Positions 47,537-59,074 of a stretch of DNA of 64,000 bases are shown here, piece by piece (within the stretch, counting starts at the first letter, position 1; each line of letters begins with the position of its first letter). Origin of the DNA: Berberis thunbergii (Eukaryota; Streptophyta; Magnoliopsida; Ranunculales; Berberidaceae); assembly GCA_003290165.1 (NCBI GenBank), contig QNQO01000535.1, positions 62,001 to 126,000 on the forward strand. The letters are read 5' to 3'. The position numbers and the translations under genes are program-made. Under the pieces are notes generated by a model. The model did not search any database. It was not told the origin of the DNA and was given only the letters and a program-made list of their open reading frames with translations.

Positions 47537-48978
47537 TATTTAGTTATTTATCCCTTAACCGAGGGGTGGGAGAGGGGTCTAAGGGTGGAATAGAGGCAGG
47601 GGCGACCGCTCGGGGTTTCCAACTGGTCGGTGACGGTGGCGTCGGATTGAGCGACCGGTCGGTGGGAGTGGTCAGACCGGTAAGATAAAAGCATCATTGG
47701 AGGATAAAAAAGCGAAGCATGGGCAACTGGTTGGGGAAGTGTGTTTGATCGGTCAGCGAGGTGATTGTGCATTTTGTCAGAAAAAAAGGAAAAGTCTCCT
47801 CATGAAAGATGACATCACGAGAAACAAATGACCTTTGTGTAGGTGAGATCATAGACTTTGTATCCTTTTTGCCCGTAAGGGTATCCAAGAAAGACACATT
47901 GACTAAAATGAGCATCAAATTTGCTAGGACATTGGGCATGTGCGGATGCAAAACATAGACAACCAAAGACTCAAAGGTAAGAATAGGTGGGTCGTTTGTT
48001 ATAGAGAAGTTCAAAGGATGGTGTGCGATTAATGAGATAGGCAGCAGTGAAAATTGCTTCTCCCTAAAAATGTTTAAGGAGATGTGTTTGAAACAAAATA
48101 GCACGAGCGACATTCAAAAGATGTCTATGTTTGCGTTGCGCCACCCCATTTTGTTGGGGCATAGAGACACAAAAAGCTCGATAGGTAATGCCTTTTGAAG
48201 CATAAAAATCAGAGAGGAAAAATTCAAGTCTATTATCACTGGGAATGGTTTGAATTTTTGAAGAAAATTGGTTTTCAACATAATTAATGAATGAAATTAA
48301 GAGTGTGTGTGTGTCAGACTTGTGTTTCATGAGATAAATCCAAGTACATCGTGTATAAGCATCAACAATGGTGAGAAAATAATGCGCTCCAGAAAGGGAA
48401 GCAAGATATCCTCCCCTAATGTCAACATGTAATAAGGAAAAATGAGCAGTACTCGAAATATGGGATCAAGGAAATTTATTTCTAGTTTGTTTGGCCAAAA
48501 GACAAATAACACATTTATTGGAAACACGAGTACTAGCATCGCAAAAAGAGACAGGAAGGAGATGGATAGTTTTGTCCGAAAGGTGACCTAGGCGATTGTG
48601 CCATAACACAAGGTTGTTGTCTTGAGTGATGTACAAGTGGTGGTGTCGTCCAGGTAGTACTTGCCCAGTCATCTTCCCAGAACGAAGGTCTTGTATCAGA
48701 CAAGAATTGTTGAGAAAAATTGTAATAAAAAATAATGTTTTGTGAGTTTGCTAATGGAAGTTAAATTAAGATTAAAAGAGGGAAAACAAAAAACATCATG
48801 CAAGGTAAAAACAGAAGAGAAAGTCATGGTGCCAATGTGTGTAATAACAACAAGTGTCAGAAAGCTCAACGGTTCGATTGTGGATGGGTTTGGAAAATGT
48901 GAGTAATGAGGGTTATGAACTATATGATCAGTGGCGCCGCTATCAAGGTAAAAAAATTTTGGGTTTTTTTGAGTTTGA
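47537..48978 (-). pseudogene. copia D fragment: pre-integrase, integrase and linker
   Basis: Minus-strand frames read as copia pol. 48672-48466 holds the pre-integrase region (LVLWHNRLGHLSDKTIH). 48460-48064 is the integrase, with MKHKSDTHTLLISFINYV, then the catalytic region changed to PSDNRLEF and PQQNGVAQRKHRHLL. 48113-47694 has the C-terminal region, and the GC-rich Pro/Ser/Thr stretch to 47548 is the linker before reverse transcriptase. No LTR, gag or reverse transcriptase is present, so this is a fragment. The matching place in unit 1 (near 23472) has no insertion. Confidence 0.85.
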
Positions 48979-50382
48979 CCCTCATTAGTTTATGCCAAAT
49001 TGAGTTTAGTACTCATTTAAAAAAAAACTAATTTAGCCTAACTCTCTAATTGTAATAGTCAACGTAATTGATTTCCATTGACTGTTTAAATTTTCTTAAA
49101 ATCCAAAAACATCATTTACTTAAAAGGCACACGCAAGACACATGTCGGGTACATATCTCCAAAATCATCTAAGGGTCACAATACATCTTTGAGAGAACTA
49201 ATGGTGATGGTTAAAAAAATAAATTCTCCTTCACTTCTTCTTCTTCCCCAAATATCTTGCATCTCCTTCATTTACTTTTTGGAATTCTTTTTGTCAATGA
49301 CTGTGAAGCTCTGAAGTGAGACTAAATTCTTTGAGTTTGTGGTTCAGTGGAGCAAGAGATGTTGGAGAGAGAGATTGCAAGGCTTAAAGCTTTCTATGAG
49401 CTACATAAACTACCACGATAGCTTCCACTTCAACTCATGGTTGCACCACTAGCAAGGACATCGATTCCCAAATCGCCAATCTTTCTTTGAAACGCGAGGC
49501 CAATTCAGCCCATGACCGGGTAGGCAATCCACTTCGCATTTAGTAGCAGGTCTGCAAAGTATGGTTGTTTTACTAGTCCGTAAGATCCTTTGGCTTTCTT
49601 ATTCACCTGTGGTAAACAGAACCTAACCTTTAACTGCTTGATATTTCGCGTTTGTGATGTTTGCCCCAAGCACCTGATGGTCGTTGTTGGAAAACAATTG
49701 TGTTTCATTTTTTTCTAGATGATGACTTACTCAAGGTGACAAGAGCTTGTAGTTTTAATCGTTTGTCTATGTATTCTAACTAGCGATCTAATTCACCAGT
49801 TTATACTTCACTGACTTATTTGTAGCATGCTTTGAGTTTGAAACCATGATATAATTAAAAAGGTTCAATTGCCTGTCTGGTCGCTATTGATTCAGTTAAA
49901 AAATAAAGGCAAGAATTTGTGGTTGTGAGAAGAAATACAATATGAACTAGCTGAGCTTCTGGACCCATTTTCCATGAATAAAAAGCTTGCAGGTTGAATG
50001 ACATTTAATGTTTTTTCTTTGTTAGTGAGCTTTCCTGGAGGATTTGGGATTTTGAAATCATCACTTCATTGCGATTGATCTTAATTTTTTCGCATCAGCA
50101 GAATGTTGGGATTGTGGCGTTGGTTCAATTGAGTATAATGGCGGTGGTTATAGGGGGAAATAGAGGGGTATTCATTTGGGTCGGGTGTTGGTTTTGGATA
50201 TGATTAGATGTAGGAGTTGAAGGATGTTTCGGGAAGAAGTGAATGAGATAGTTGTGTTTTTTTTTTAAAACCATTACCATTACATCTCTCAAATTAGATT
50301 AATTTTCAGTGAAGGATATTTTTGGGTTTTAAGATTAGTTTTTAAAATGAGTATTAAACTCAATAGGCATAAACTAATAACC
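48979..50382. mobile_element. long-TIR DNA element (Mutator-like?), non-autonomous
   Basis: About 1.4 kb bounded by inverted repeats of about 45-50 bp. The left end contains cattagtttatgcc, gagtttagtactcattt; the right end, reversed, reads ggttattagtttatgcc, gagtttaatactcattt. Long inverted ends suggest a Mutator-like element, but no clean 9-10-bp duplication was found. The interior has protein-like but broken pieces (e.g. MLEREIARLKAFYELHKL at about 49360), so gene-fragment capture is possible. No transposase seen. Confidence 0.65.
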
Positions 50383-50487
50383 TTTTTTTATTCCTTAACC
50401 CTTCTTACCTCAGATGTCGCCGGCTGGATTCGAACCTGTGACCTAGTGGTACCTTCCGCCACTGCTCAACCATTGAACCATCACACC
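50383..50487 (-). mobile_element. tRNA-derived SINE (5' part), split by later insertions
   Basis: On the minus strand it has an A box (tggttcaatgg, 50480-50470) and a perfect B box (ggttcgaatcc, 50436-50426) at tRNA-like spacing, then cgacatctgaggtaagaagg and an A-rich tail. Backbone sequence on the right (atgataatatt) matches that on the left before 47537 (gtgataacatt), which looks like the SINE's own target duplication. The SINE came first; the copia D fragment and the long-TIR element then lodged in its tail. It does not fold as a functional tRNA. Confidence 0.7.
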
Positions 50488-50497
50488 TTTGACGAAA

Positions 50498-50970
50498 TGA
50501 TAATATTCAAGATTATGTAGAATAACCTAAAAAAATTTCATTTATTTTGCTTTCGATTGTGCAATGCATGAAATTCTCAAATTGGTAAATCTAAATGTTG
50601 AGACTTTGGGTTTGAAATCCCTAAAATTCTTAATTGATATCCATCATAACACCCTATTTCATGTTTCACGTCCCTACAAAACTAAAAAAAATTGAATATT
50701 AATTCGCTTGAGCTGAATTTTTAAGGAAAATGATGAATTAACATTAGAAACAATGTGTTGAAGTTTCAACCAATTTTGATATTGCTCCTTGAGATATGAT
50801 TTACTTATGCGCCCTTAAATATCTAATATCCCGATAAGCTATCTTTGCAGATGTTTAAACTTTAAAGAATACCCCTTGTGGCAGTCGAGACAAAGGACTT
50901 TGGCTGGCGTTAAGGGGTGCCCTCGTTCCCATTATATATCTCGAGAAACACATATAAAAGAGGGTTGACC
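50498..50970. other. unit 2 backbone
   Basis: Matches unit 1 at about 23475-24115 with substitutions and small gaps (e.g. gcccttaaatat near 50810). No gene. Confidence 0.7.
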
Positions 50971-51178
50971 CATCCAACCCGACTAGACAAACCATTGCGA
51001 GGTTTATCGACCTGTCAGAATGTCCCCCAGCATAGCCGTGTGATGTGCCATCAATGTAGGGCTAATTCAAAGCGTATTCAAGCACAGAGACAGAGACCTC
51101 GTCAACACAATAAACAAATCAAAATTTGATTTTTTTAAGGTTTTTTTGGCACTAAGTGATAGACTTGATTAAAACCAA

Positions 51179-51503
51179 GGATTGTGATTTCGTTTTTCAA
51201 GTTAATTTCAGTAAGTTGATTTTAAGTTAAATATAAAAACTAAGGATTTTAAGTTAAATATTTCGAGGTAATTTCGGTAAGTTGTGCATAGGAAAACGTA
51301 AAAAATTTCGATTGTAATTTTGAAGTTATCAATATAAGTTAAATATTTTAAACTCTTACATATTACATAAAGAGTACTGTGAGATTCGTAATGTCATACA
51401 AACTATATATTGCATAAGAATCAATTGTATAACAAAATTTTAATACTAAACTAAAATTATAATGGCTTAAAATGTACGACATTGAAATTGACCTAATGAA
51501 AAG

Positions 51504-51580
<77 letters not shown>

Positions 51581-51657
51581 TTTAGAATGAAATTTCGATT
51601 ACTAAAAACGAAGAAATATTTGATGAAATTTTGACATTTTTCGAGAAATCACATTCC
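51179..51657. repeat. AT-rich MITE-like repeat, copy 3 of 3
   Basis: Ends ggattgtgatttcg... and ...tttcgagaaatcacattcc form inverted repeats (ggattgtgatttc against ggaatgtgatttc). A 70-bp (AT)n tract (51506-51577) has grown inside it where copy 1 has taaataaataaat. Confidence 0.7.
51506..51577. repeat. (AT)n microsatellite
   Basis: About 36 AT repeats inside the third MITE-like copy. Confidence 0.95.
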
Positions 51658-53376
51658 GTCAATCATAACTAGCACACACCTTCTGCTTCTTGTAAGAAAT
51701 TTGTTTGATTAAACATCAAGAATAGACTCTCCAATTGAATCGAATTCATCACTAACTTAACAGATTTTGCTCCCCAGTGGTTCGAATTCGGGGAATTCTC
51801 CAATTGGAACTAGGGTTTTTCACGAATGGATAAACTGAAATTGGGAGCATTGGGGGGGGGGGGGAGAGACTGAAGGAGATCCTGCAAGGACCAACACAGG
51901 AATCGAAGATGGTGGACGAAGCCACTTCAGACAACTTAGAGGATCCAAAATGGGGGTTAAATTTGAGGATTTGAGGGTTATTGAACAATGAAGAGTTTAG
52001 TGGACCTGAGGTATTGAAGGCGATTAAGAAGAAGCTGAGTGGGAATGTCGTGATGAGTCAGAAATTGGCCCTTGATTTGCTGGAAATATGTGCTATGAAT
52101 TGTGAAAAAAAGTTTTGGATGAGATGGTTAAGATGATTGAACATCCGATGACGGCTCATGGGAATAGAAAGAGAGCTATGGAATTGATCAAGGCTTGGTC
52201 TATGTCTCAAGATCTTTACTTATTTGCCTGTTTTTAATCAAACTTATGTGGTAATAATGCTCTATTTACTTGGTTTTGCCGTTTAGTTTTTGCTATTCTT
52301 GTTTGGGTTGATTTTCCTTTATAGGTAGCAAAATAGTATGCACAGTGTTGTACAAATCGGTCCAAATCGCGATTCAAATTGCCGATCTAAATCGACTCGG
52401 CATGCAAACGGTTTAAATCGACCTAAAAATCGGAATTCATCCAAATCGGACTGAATCGCCACCGAGTCAGCAATGAAATCGTACATCGCGATTGAAGAAC
52501 AAAACTACGATTTATATGTTTCGCACAAAAAAAAACCAATAGAAATCGGGATGAAGCAAACAGGGAATACCAATAGAAAAAAACAGAAACAAACAGGGAA
52601 GAAGAAGAAGAAGAAGAAGAAGAACCAACATACCTTCTCAGATCTGGATCTCGCTGCATCAGATCTGCTCCAGAAGAAGAAGAAGAACCAGAATCTGCTC
52701 CGTCACCTCGCTGCATCTCGATCTCTCTGCATCTCGACATCTATCTGCATCTCAACATCTCGACATGTCTCTGCGACTGCATCTCAACTCTCTGCTGCAT
52801 ATGAATCGATTGTGTGTTGAATCGATTTCTGGTTGAATCGATTGTGTAGGTTGAATTGATTTCGTTGTGTAGGTTGAATCGATTTCGATTTCGATTTCGA
52901 TTTCGTTGTGGGTTTGGCTCATTGGCTGTGTTGTTTGTTGTGCTGTGAAAATGGGAATAAAATTTTGATTTTACTTATATACAAAGGTCAGGGTCAGGGA
53001 CCCCTAATGAATTGTTTGTTATTAATTATCATATTTACACCCTCAAAGTTAATTACAATATTAGAGAGACCCTTATTTTACAGTGAGTTTGTTTTTGTTT
53101 ATAAAGACAAAACCGAGATCCCCATTAAGTTTTATAAACCTAAAAGTAAAAAAAAACCCTAGCTTTTGCAAACTCCATTTTTTTTAATGGCAAATCTCTT
53201 CTTTCAATGTCCTTCAATGGCTACCACCAACAAGTGATGGTTTCTTCCATAGTTTTCTACTTCAAACATTAAGTGTTTTCACCAAACAAATGAGGTTTTG
53301 CTTCAACCAAAGGTAAAAAAGTTTACTTCTCATTGTCTTTCCATATTTTTCATTAGATTACTTTACTATTATCACT

Positions 53377-55816
53377 ATGCCAGATATAGCTTGGGAACAT
53401 TGTGTTGCTGTGAATAATAATAAACAAAAGGTTAAGTGTAATTATTGTGGAAAAGAGATGTGGGGAGGGGTTTTTAGAATGAAAAATCATCTTGGAAGAA
53501 CAAACAAGGATACTTCACCATGCTTGAGCAATTCAGATGAAAATTATTTACTATTCAAGAAAATGTGTACTGATAAAGTGGTTGCAAAAGTTGCTGAAAT
53601 GAGGGAAAGGAATGCTCCAATGTATGGGGATGATGGAAATGTAGGTGGAAGCAAAGTTGATTATGGAGGTGAAAAAAAACAAACTACCATGAATGAGATA
53701 TGGAAACCAATTGAAAGGGAAAAATGCTGTGTCAAAATTTCTAGGTTCATTTATGGATGTGCTTTGCCTTTCAACATTGTGACAAGTATATATTTTAAAG
53801 AGATGATTGATGAAATTTGTAAGTTTGGGAGTGGATTAAAACCTCCCACTTACTATGAAATTAGGAACACCTACTTGAAGAAGGAAGTGGAAGAGGTGAA
53901 TGTGAAGCTTGAAGCCTACAAGAAAGATTGGAAGAAATATGGATGCACTATTATGTCTGATGGGTGGACCGATGGTAAAAGTCGAAGCATTACAAATTTT
54001 CTTGTTAATAGTCCAAAGGGAACTGTTTTCTTGAAGTCCCTTGATACATCAAGCATATTTCATAATGCTGAAAACTTGTACTTGATGTTGGATGAAGTGG
54101 TACAGGAAGTAGGTGAAGAAAATGTAATCCAAGTGTGCACGGATAGTGCCTCGGCTTATGTCAAAGCTGGGGATTACCTTATGAAAAATAGGCCACACCT
54201 CTTCTGATCCCCTTGCGCAGCACACTTGATAGATCTTATACTTTCGGGCATTGGTGATTTGCCTCTCCCAAGTGAAACCATTAAAAAGGCCAAGAAAGTA
54301 ACTATGTACATTTATAGCCACACGTGGGTATTGAGTCTCATGAGAGAGCACACTAATGGTAGGGAGTTAGCAAGGCCAGCCATCACTCGATTTGCCACAG
54401 CTTACCTGACATTACAAAGCATTCTTGATAATAGGGTTGGCTTGAGGAGTATGTTTACTTGCACGAAGTGGGAAGAGTCTCATTTTTCAACGAAACCAGA
54501 GGCACTTGAGGTAATGCATATTATACTGGGGGATAAACAATTTTGGCCCGGGGTGAAGTATAGTATTAATTGTGCATCTCCATTGGTTCGTGTTTTGCGT
54601 TTAGTTGATGCGGATGATAGACCTCCCATTGGCTACATTTATGAAGCTATGGATCAAGCCAAGGAAAAAATTGCAAAGAATCTTGGGAACAAGGAGTCGA
54701 GATACAAAAAAATATGGAATGTCATTGATGAAAGGTGGAATCTACAACTCCATCGCCCTTTACACGCGGCAGCATACTATCTTAATCCTCGTTTCCATTA
54801 TAGTGACAACTTTCAAGCGGATGAAGAGATCATGGATGGCTATTATGAAACAATTGAGCGCTTGATTCCATCGAGACGAGAAAGGAATCTCATTGACCAA
54901 CAACTTGATGTGTTCAGAAGAGGTGCTGGGACATTCGGGAGACAATCTGCCATTGAGGTAAGGATCACGAAACAACCTGGTATGTTTAATGTTTATTTAA
55001 CTTGAACATTTCCATTGATTACATGTTTATGTCTTTTTACGTATTAAAATTATGATATTATTATTGTAGCTTATTGGTGGGAAAGCTTTGGAAGCCATTG
55101 TCCGGAATTGCAAAATGTGGCCAAGAGAATTTTGAGCTTGACTTGTAGTGCTACGGGGTGTGAACGTAATTGGAGCACATTTGATCAAGTGAGCAAAAAA
55201 TTATTTTTTGTATATTTCATATATTTAACTAATTAGTTGTCATATATGATGTAGATATTTAGTAATTTAATTTTCTAATATGTTATATGCATGGTAGATT
55301 CATACAAAGAAGCGAAATCGATTAGAACAAAAGCGACTGAATGCACTTGTATTTGTCAAATACAATCTTGCTCTTGACCAACGCCAACAACATAGGACAC
55401 AAGGCACAGATCCCATTCTATTGTCGGAGTTAGATAATGACAATGAATGGGTTGTGGAGCAAGAAGATCCGACACTCCCCAATGATACCTCGTGGTTGGA
55501 CATAGTAGATTGTTTCGTTGAGAATGAAGCGGAGCCAAGCCGAAAACGACGTCGTAAGTTAATAATTTATTACTTGTTTGCTTTATTTATTCAAATTTAC
55601 TTCTATTTGTTTACTATAGTTAGTTACTACTTTTGAACTTTAATGTGAATATGACCAAGAAATTTAACGAAGTCGACAAAGGGAAAAAACAAAGTCATTG
55701 AAGATGAAGATGAAGATGAAGAAGGTTGTGACTTGGAAGATGAGATTGATGTCATTGATAATGCAGACATTGCAATTATTGATGCAATTATCGATGAGCA
55801 TGAAATTACTTCATGA
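53377..55816 (+). pseudogene. hAT transposase (BED finger, DUF659, hAT dimerisation), one nonsense codon
   Basis: Exon 1 53377-54979, exon 2 55070-55188, exon 3 55298-55553, and a last acidic exon ending at 55816 whose acceptor is uncertain. Introns follow GT-AG. Domains: BED zinc finger (VKCNYCGKEMWGG, MKNHLG; residues about 18-50), DUF659 region (IMSDGWTDGKSRSITNFLV, about 192-280), and the C-terminal dimerisation region (CERNWSTFDQIHTKKRNRL) spanning exons 2 and 3. The only clear lesion is an in-frame TGA at 54205-54207, after PHLF, where the family usually has Trp (TGG); the frame then runs on unbroken to exon 2. The protein otherwise looks complete. Confidence 0.9.
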
Positions 55817-56387
55817 AGGGATCAAAGTTGGAACGGGGGAAAGACTCTAATTTATAATTTAATAGTTATTATTGCTTAATAGTTTATATATTGCCTTTTG
55901 AGAGTCATTTTGTATACGCTTCCACACATTCTTGGGTATATTTTGCGTATATATAGGATAGAATGTTAGAATGAACAAGAAGTGTTGAAATCTTATACTT
56001 TTTGGCAAGTGAAATCTTTTACTTTTTGGCAAATGAAGTCCACTTTGCACTACTATATTTTGTTTGTTTTTCTAGAATTTTCAAAATAACTTGATAAAAG
56101 CAATATTATGCACAAACAACAATATATTGGAACTGATCAATTTTTTGTAAATCTTCATCACACAAACAAAGTTGAACTTGGATTACATTCATTCATCTTC
56201 ATTCTAATAATTTCTCTTCAATCGCAATGGTCGTTCTAATGGCCATCTCATTCACACCTGCCACATCTATGGCCCCACTTTTATACTTTGATCAAGCTGA
56301 ATACACTTCGAGTTCCAGGTAATTTTGAAACCTATAAAGAGTACAAATAATGTAAGTAAAAAGAAATGATATATTCCTAAATGAAGG

Positions 56388-56391
<4 letters not shown>

Positions 56392-56447
<56 letters not shown>

Positions 56448-56459
56448 TATATATATATA
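56392..56459. repeat. (AT)n microsatellite near the hAT right end
   Basis: About 34 AT repeats with one interruption, inside the hAT transposon. Confidence 0.95.
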
Positions 56460-58040
56460 AATTATAATTAAAAATCTTACGATTTACGATACGATTTACG
56501 ATTAAATCTAAATCTTACACGTTACGATTTACAATACGATTTACGATTCACTAACACTGAGTATGCATACAAATTTAGGAATGTTTTGTGCCATGAGTAA
56601 TTAATGTTCTAAAATTTGTGTTCACTTGAAAAGGTATCAACTTGAGTGACTAGTGAGTGACGTAGAGGAACGGGATGAGTTCAAAATGCTCACCAGAAAT
56701 TCTAACTGGCGAGGAAACCAGCGAGGGAGGGGAACTGTATCTAGAGCTTCTAGGTTTGTCACTCTTGAAGGTGCAATCGATTGGGGATAAGGGGTGTCCA
56801 TGTGCGCAATGAATTTCCCTTCTTCACCCCTGCTTAGTGGACATATTTGTATAATAAACCAATTTAGGAATGTTTTTATGTTTTATCTTTCTCAAGTGGC
56901 TCATGAGTTGATTCAGAGGATTGGGGGTAGGTAGGACTTCATCCTCAATTGAGGGAGGATTAATTAGTGTCAACTAATTGATGATTATCCAAATTCCCAA
57001 TTGGTTGGGACCAAGGAAAATATATCCAGAACTTCCTGGCTGGTCTCTCTTAAAGGTGCAATCGGTTGGGGATAGGGGGGTGTTTCAAATTGATTGGTAC
57101 TGATATGACTTTCCTATTGATTGGATTGGGACACACTATCAGGTAATTTTAGAGAGTCAGGCCTGCCCAATACCATTCATCATCCAAGAGATGTTGGAAA
57201 TGGCCTGATTGATGCTATTGGGTTTGGACGCCTGACATATGGTCTGAATAGTGTTTCTAGAATGAGCTCGCTTGGGGCCATGTTGAAGTCTTTCTCGTAT
57301 TAAAGTTGAGCTATGCGATTGCGATCGCATGACTAATTGATGTATGTCTCATCAATTTTCAACATATTATTGCCTATTTGAGTTATGTAAAGAAGATCAA
57401 CCTCAAATAAACCATGTGGAGTTTTAATCACCTTGTCCTCTGTAATCATTATGGAATACTAATTTTGAATCTTGTCTCAAAAGAAAATTTTATTTCATAA
57501 ATTAATAAGCGCTTCTTTTGGAAATGAAAGCAAATCAAGGCATAGCATTTGGGACTAAAATTGCCTAAGACTAGTTACTATATGCAATCATGGTTGTACT
57601 AGCAAGTAACAAGCCTTCCTAATTTATTCATGTTATTGATGCTTGTTTGCTTCAACAAACTTAGAAAAGCCTTTTATTAATCACATCATGAAAACGTCAG
57701 AATGTGATTCGCAGGATGATCTGACTGACAATGAGCATGTCATACAGAGAATCATACAAAAAACTAGTGATGATGAGGGAGTGCTCTTCGAGGCTCTCAA
57801 TCTTAATGACCAGCTTCAAAATGTTATTTCCAAGTACGAGGAGATGGCAGCTGCAGCAAGGTCTGAAGTGCAAGAACCTGAAAGTTCCGACACTGGGGCC
57901 CAACACGTCAACTGATCGAGGCTAAAATAAACATCTCTAAAGGAGAGGATGTTGAACTCGGTGGTGCCATGAAAAGCCTTCAAATTCAAGAACCCCTCCA
58001 AATGGTGAAAGCAGTGAAATGGGCAGCGACATAAAAAGAG

Positions 58041-58459
58041 TGCATGAATGATAAAATGGGTGGTAGAGTGATGGTTGAAGATTGAATGTGTCATGCCTAC
58101 ATGTAGAGGTTAGCTTTAATTTTTATGTGGTGTAGTAAATAGTTTGCCATACTTTCTGCGGTTTCTGTCTGTAATAATCAGCATGTAGATCTGCTACTGT
58201 AACCATTCAATGGCTGTAGGATAGAATATTCACTCTGATGATCAGCATGTATTTCCACTATAGAAATCTCATTAGTGAGGCGGTCATGGAATGGATTTAT
58301 TACTTTTTAGATCAAATGACAAATGAGATGTGTGTGTGGTTATGTTGACATGTACAGAAATGCTATGCCTAATTCTATATGATGCGGACCTAGTTAACTC
58401 TTAATTCTATGAAATATAGAGATGTCGATTTCACGAGGGTGTGCTTAATAACCTACGGT
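58041..58459. other. sequence downstream of the TOL GAT piece
   Basis: AT-rich, no gene; may be the old 3' UTR of the TOL copy. The end of the unit-2-only block is near 58460, where homology to unit 1 resumes. Confidence 0.45.
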
Positions 58460-58749
58460 TTGTAAGTGTTTTTAACGAGTACGAGGACAATTTTTGAAAT
58501 GACTCAAAGTTGCAACTAGAGAGAGGGTGTAAATTTGGTGTGTGTATGTGTATATATGTATTTTCGAATAAATAAGAATGTTATTTAAATAACAACCATC
58601 CCAAATGCATCCCTTACAACTTGATACTAACATAAACAAACTAAACATAATTGGTATACAAAAACACTCTTTCCCCAAGAAAATGCATATTAGAAAAAAT
58701 ATGGATGCTCTTCAAGTTTTTGACAAAAACATGAGATCTAAAAAATAAG

Positions 58750-58897
58750 AGCATGGCTAGCTGTCGAGGAAACCAGTGAGGGAGGGAGGGAGGACTCTCT
58801 ATCCCCCTTGCAATGCGTGCGTTCCATCACTTGCACGCATTGCAAGGGGGATGGAGGGTCCTCCCTCGCTGGTTTCCTCGACAATTAGAATTCCCCG
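58750..58897. mobile_element. foldback MITE, copy 1
   Basis: 148 bp flanked by aaaaaataa / gaaaaataa (one mismatch, 9 bp). The core 58764-58883 is an almost perfect palindrome: gtcgaggaaaccag at one end, ctggtttcctcgac at the other, with inner arms of tcccccttgcaatgcg and cgcattgcaaggggga around a short loop. A 9-bp duplication suggests a Mutator-like family. Absent at the matching place in unit 1 (near 24375). Confidence 0.85.
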
Positions 58898-59074
58898 AAA
58901 AATAAATTGGAGCCAACAAGAAGGAGAATAAGCTCCGACATGAGAATAATGAAAACAACTCCCCTACTCGATTTGGAAAGCTTTAGGGTCTCTCCACATC
59001 ACTCTCCAAAGGCGGACAGTTTAATGAAAAGGCCTTGTGGGCCATATTTGTTATAAAGGTGGTGTATAGAAATA

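Larger units (their letters stand above)
52343..56559 (+). mobile_element. autonomous-type hAT transposon, near intact
   Basis: 4217 bp. The left end cagtgttgtac and right end (reversed) cagtgttagtg form hAT-type terminal repeats, and the 8-bp duplication agtatgca flanks it perfectly (52335-52342 and 56560-56567). Sub-terminal regions are full of short motifs (aaatcg-type repeats at 52360-52450 and acgatttacgat at 56475-56545), typical of transposase-binding repeats. It carries a full-length transposase gene with introns. Confidence 0.95.
51826..58040 (+). pseudogene. TOM1-like (TOL) pseudogene, VHS and GAT pieces
   Basis: Part 1 (51826-52252): start MDKLKLGALGG, then EILQGPTQESKMVDEATSD, GPEVLKAIKKKLSGN, LALDLLEICAMNCEK and KRAMELIKAWS. 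This is the VHS domain of plant TOM1-like proteins, which bind ubiquitinated membrane cargo and pass it to ESCRT. It has a stop at about 51975, a frameshift or deletion near 52105 and a missing stretch after the start beside a 13-G run. Part 2 (about 57643-57915): HVIQRIIQKTSDDEGVLFEA and LNLNDQLQNVISKYEEM, the GAT domain. The middle exons are not recognisable. A hAT transposon (52343-56559) lies between the parts, in what looks like the first intron. Present in unit 2 only. Confidence 0.8.

Noticed and set aside
50383..50487. tRNA gene on the minus strand
   Set aside because: The B box is perfect, but the 5' and 3' parts do not form an acceptor stem, and the flanks show an insertion.
52420..52740. 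Ser-rich frame of 105 codons near the hAT left end
   Set aside because: It arises from a gaa repeat and sub-terminal motifs of the hAT element; antisense and low-complexity.
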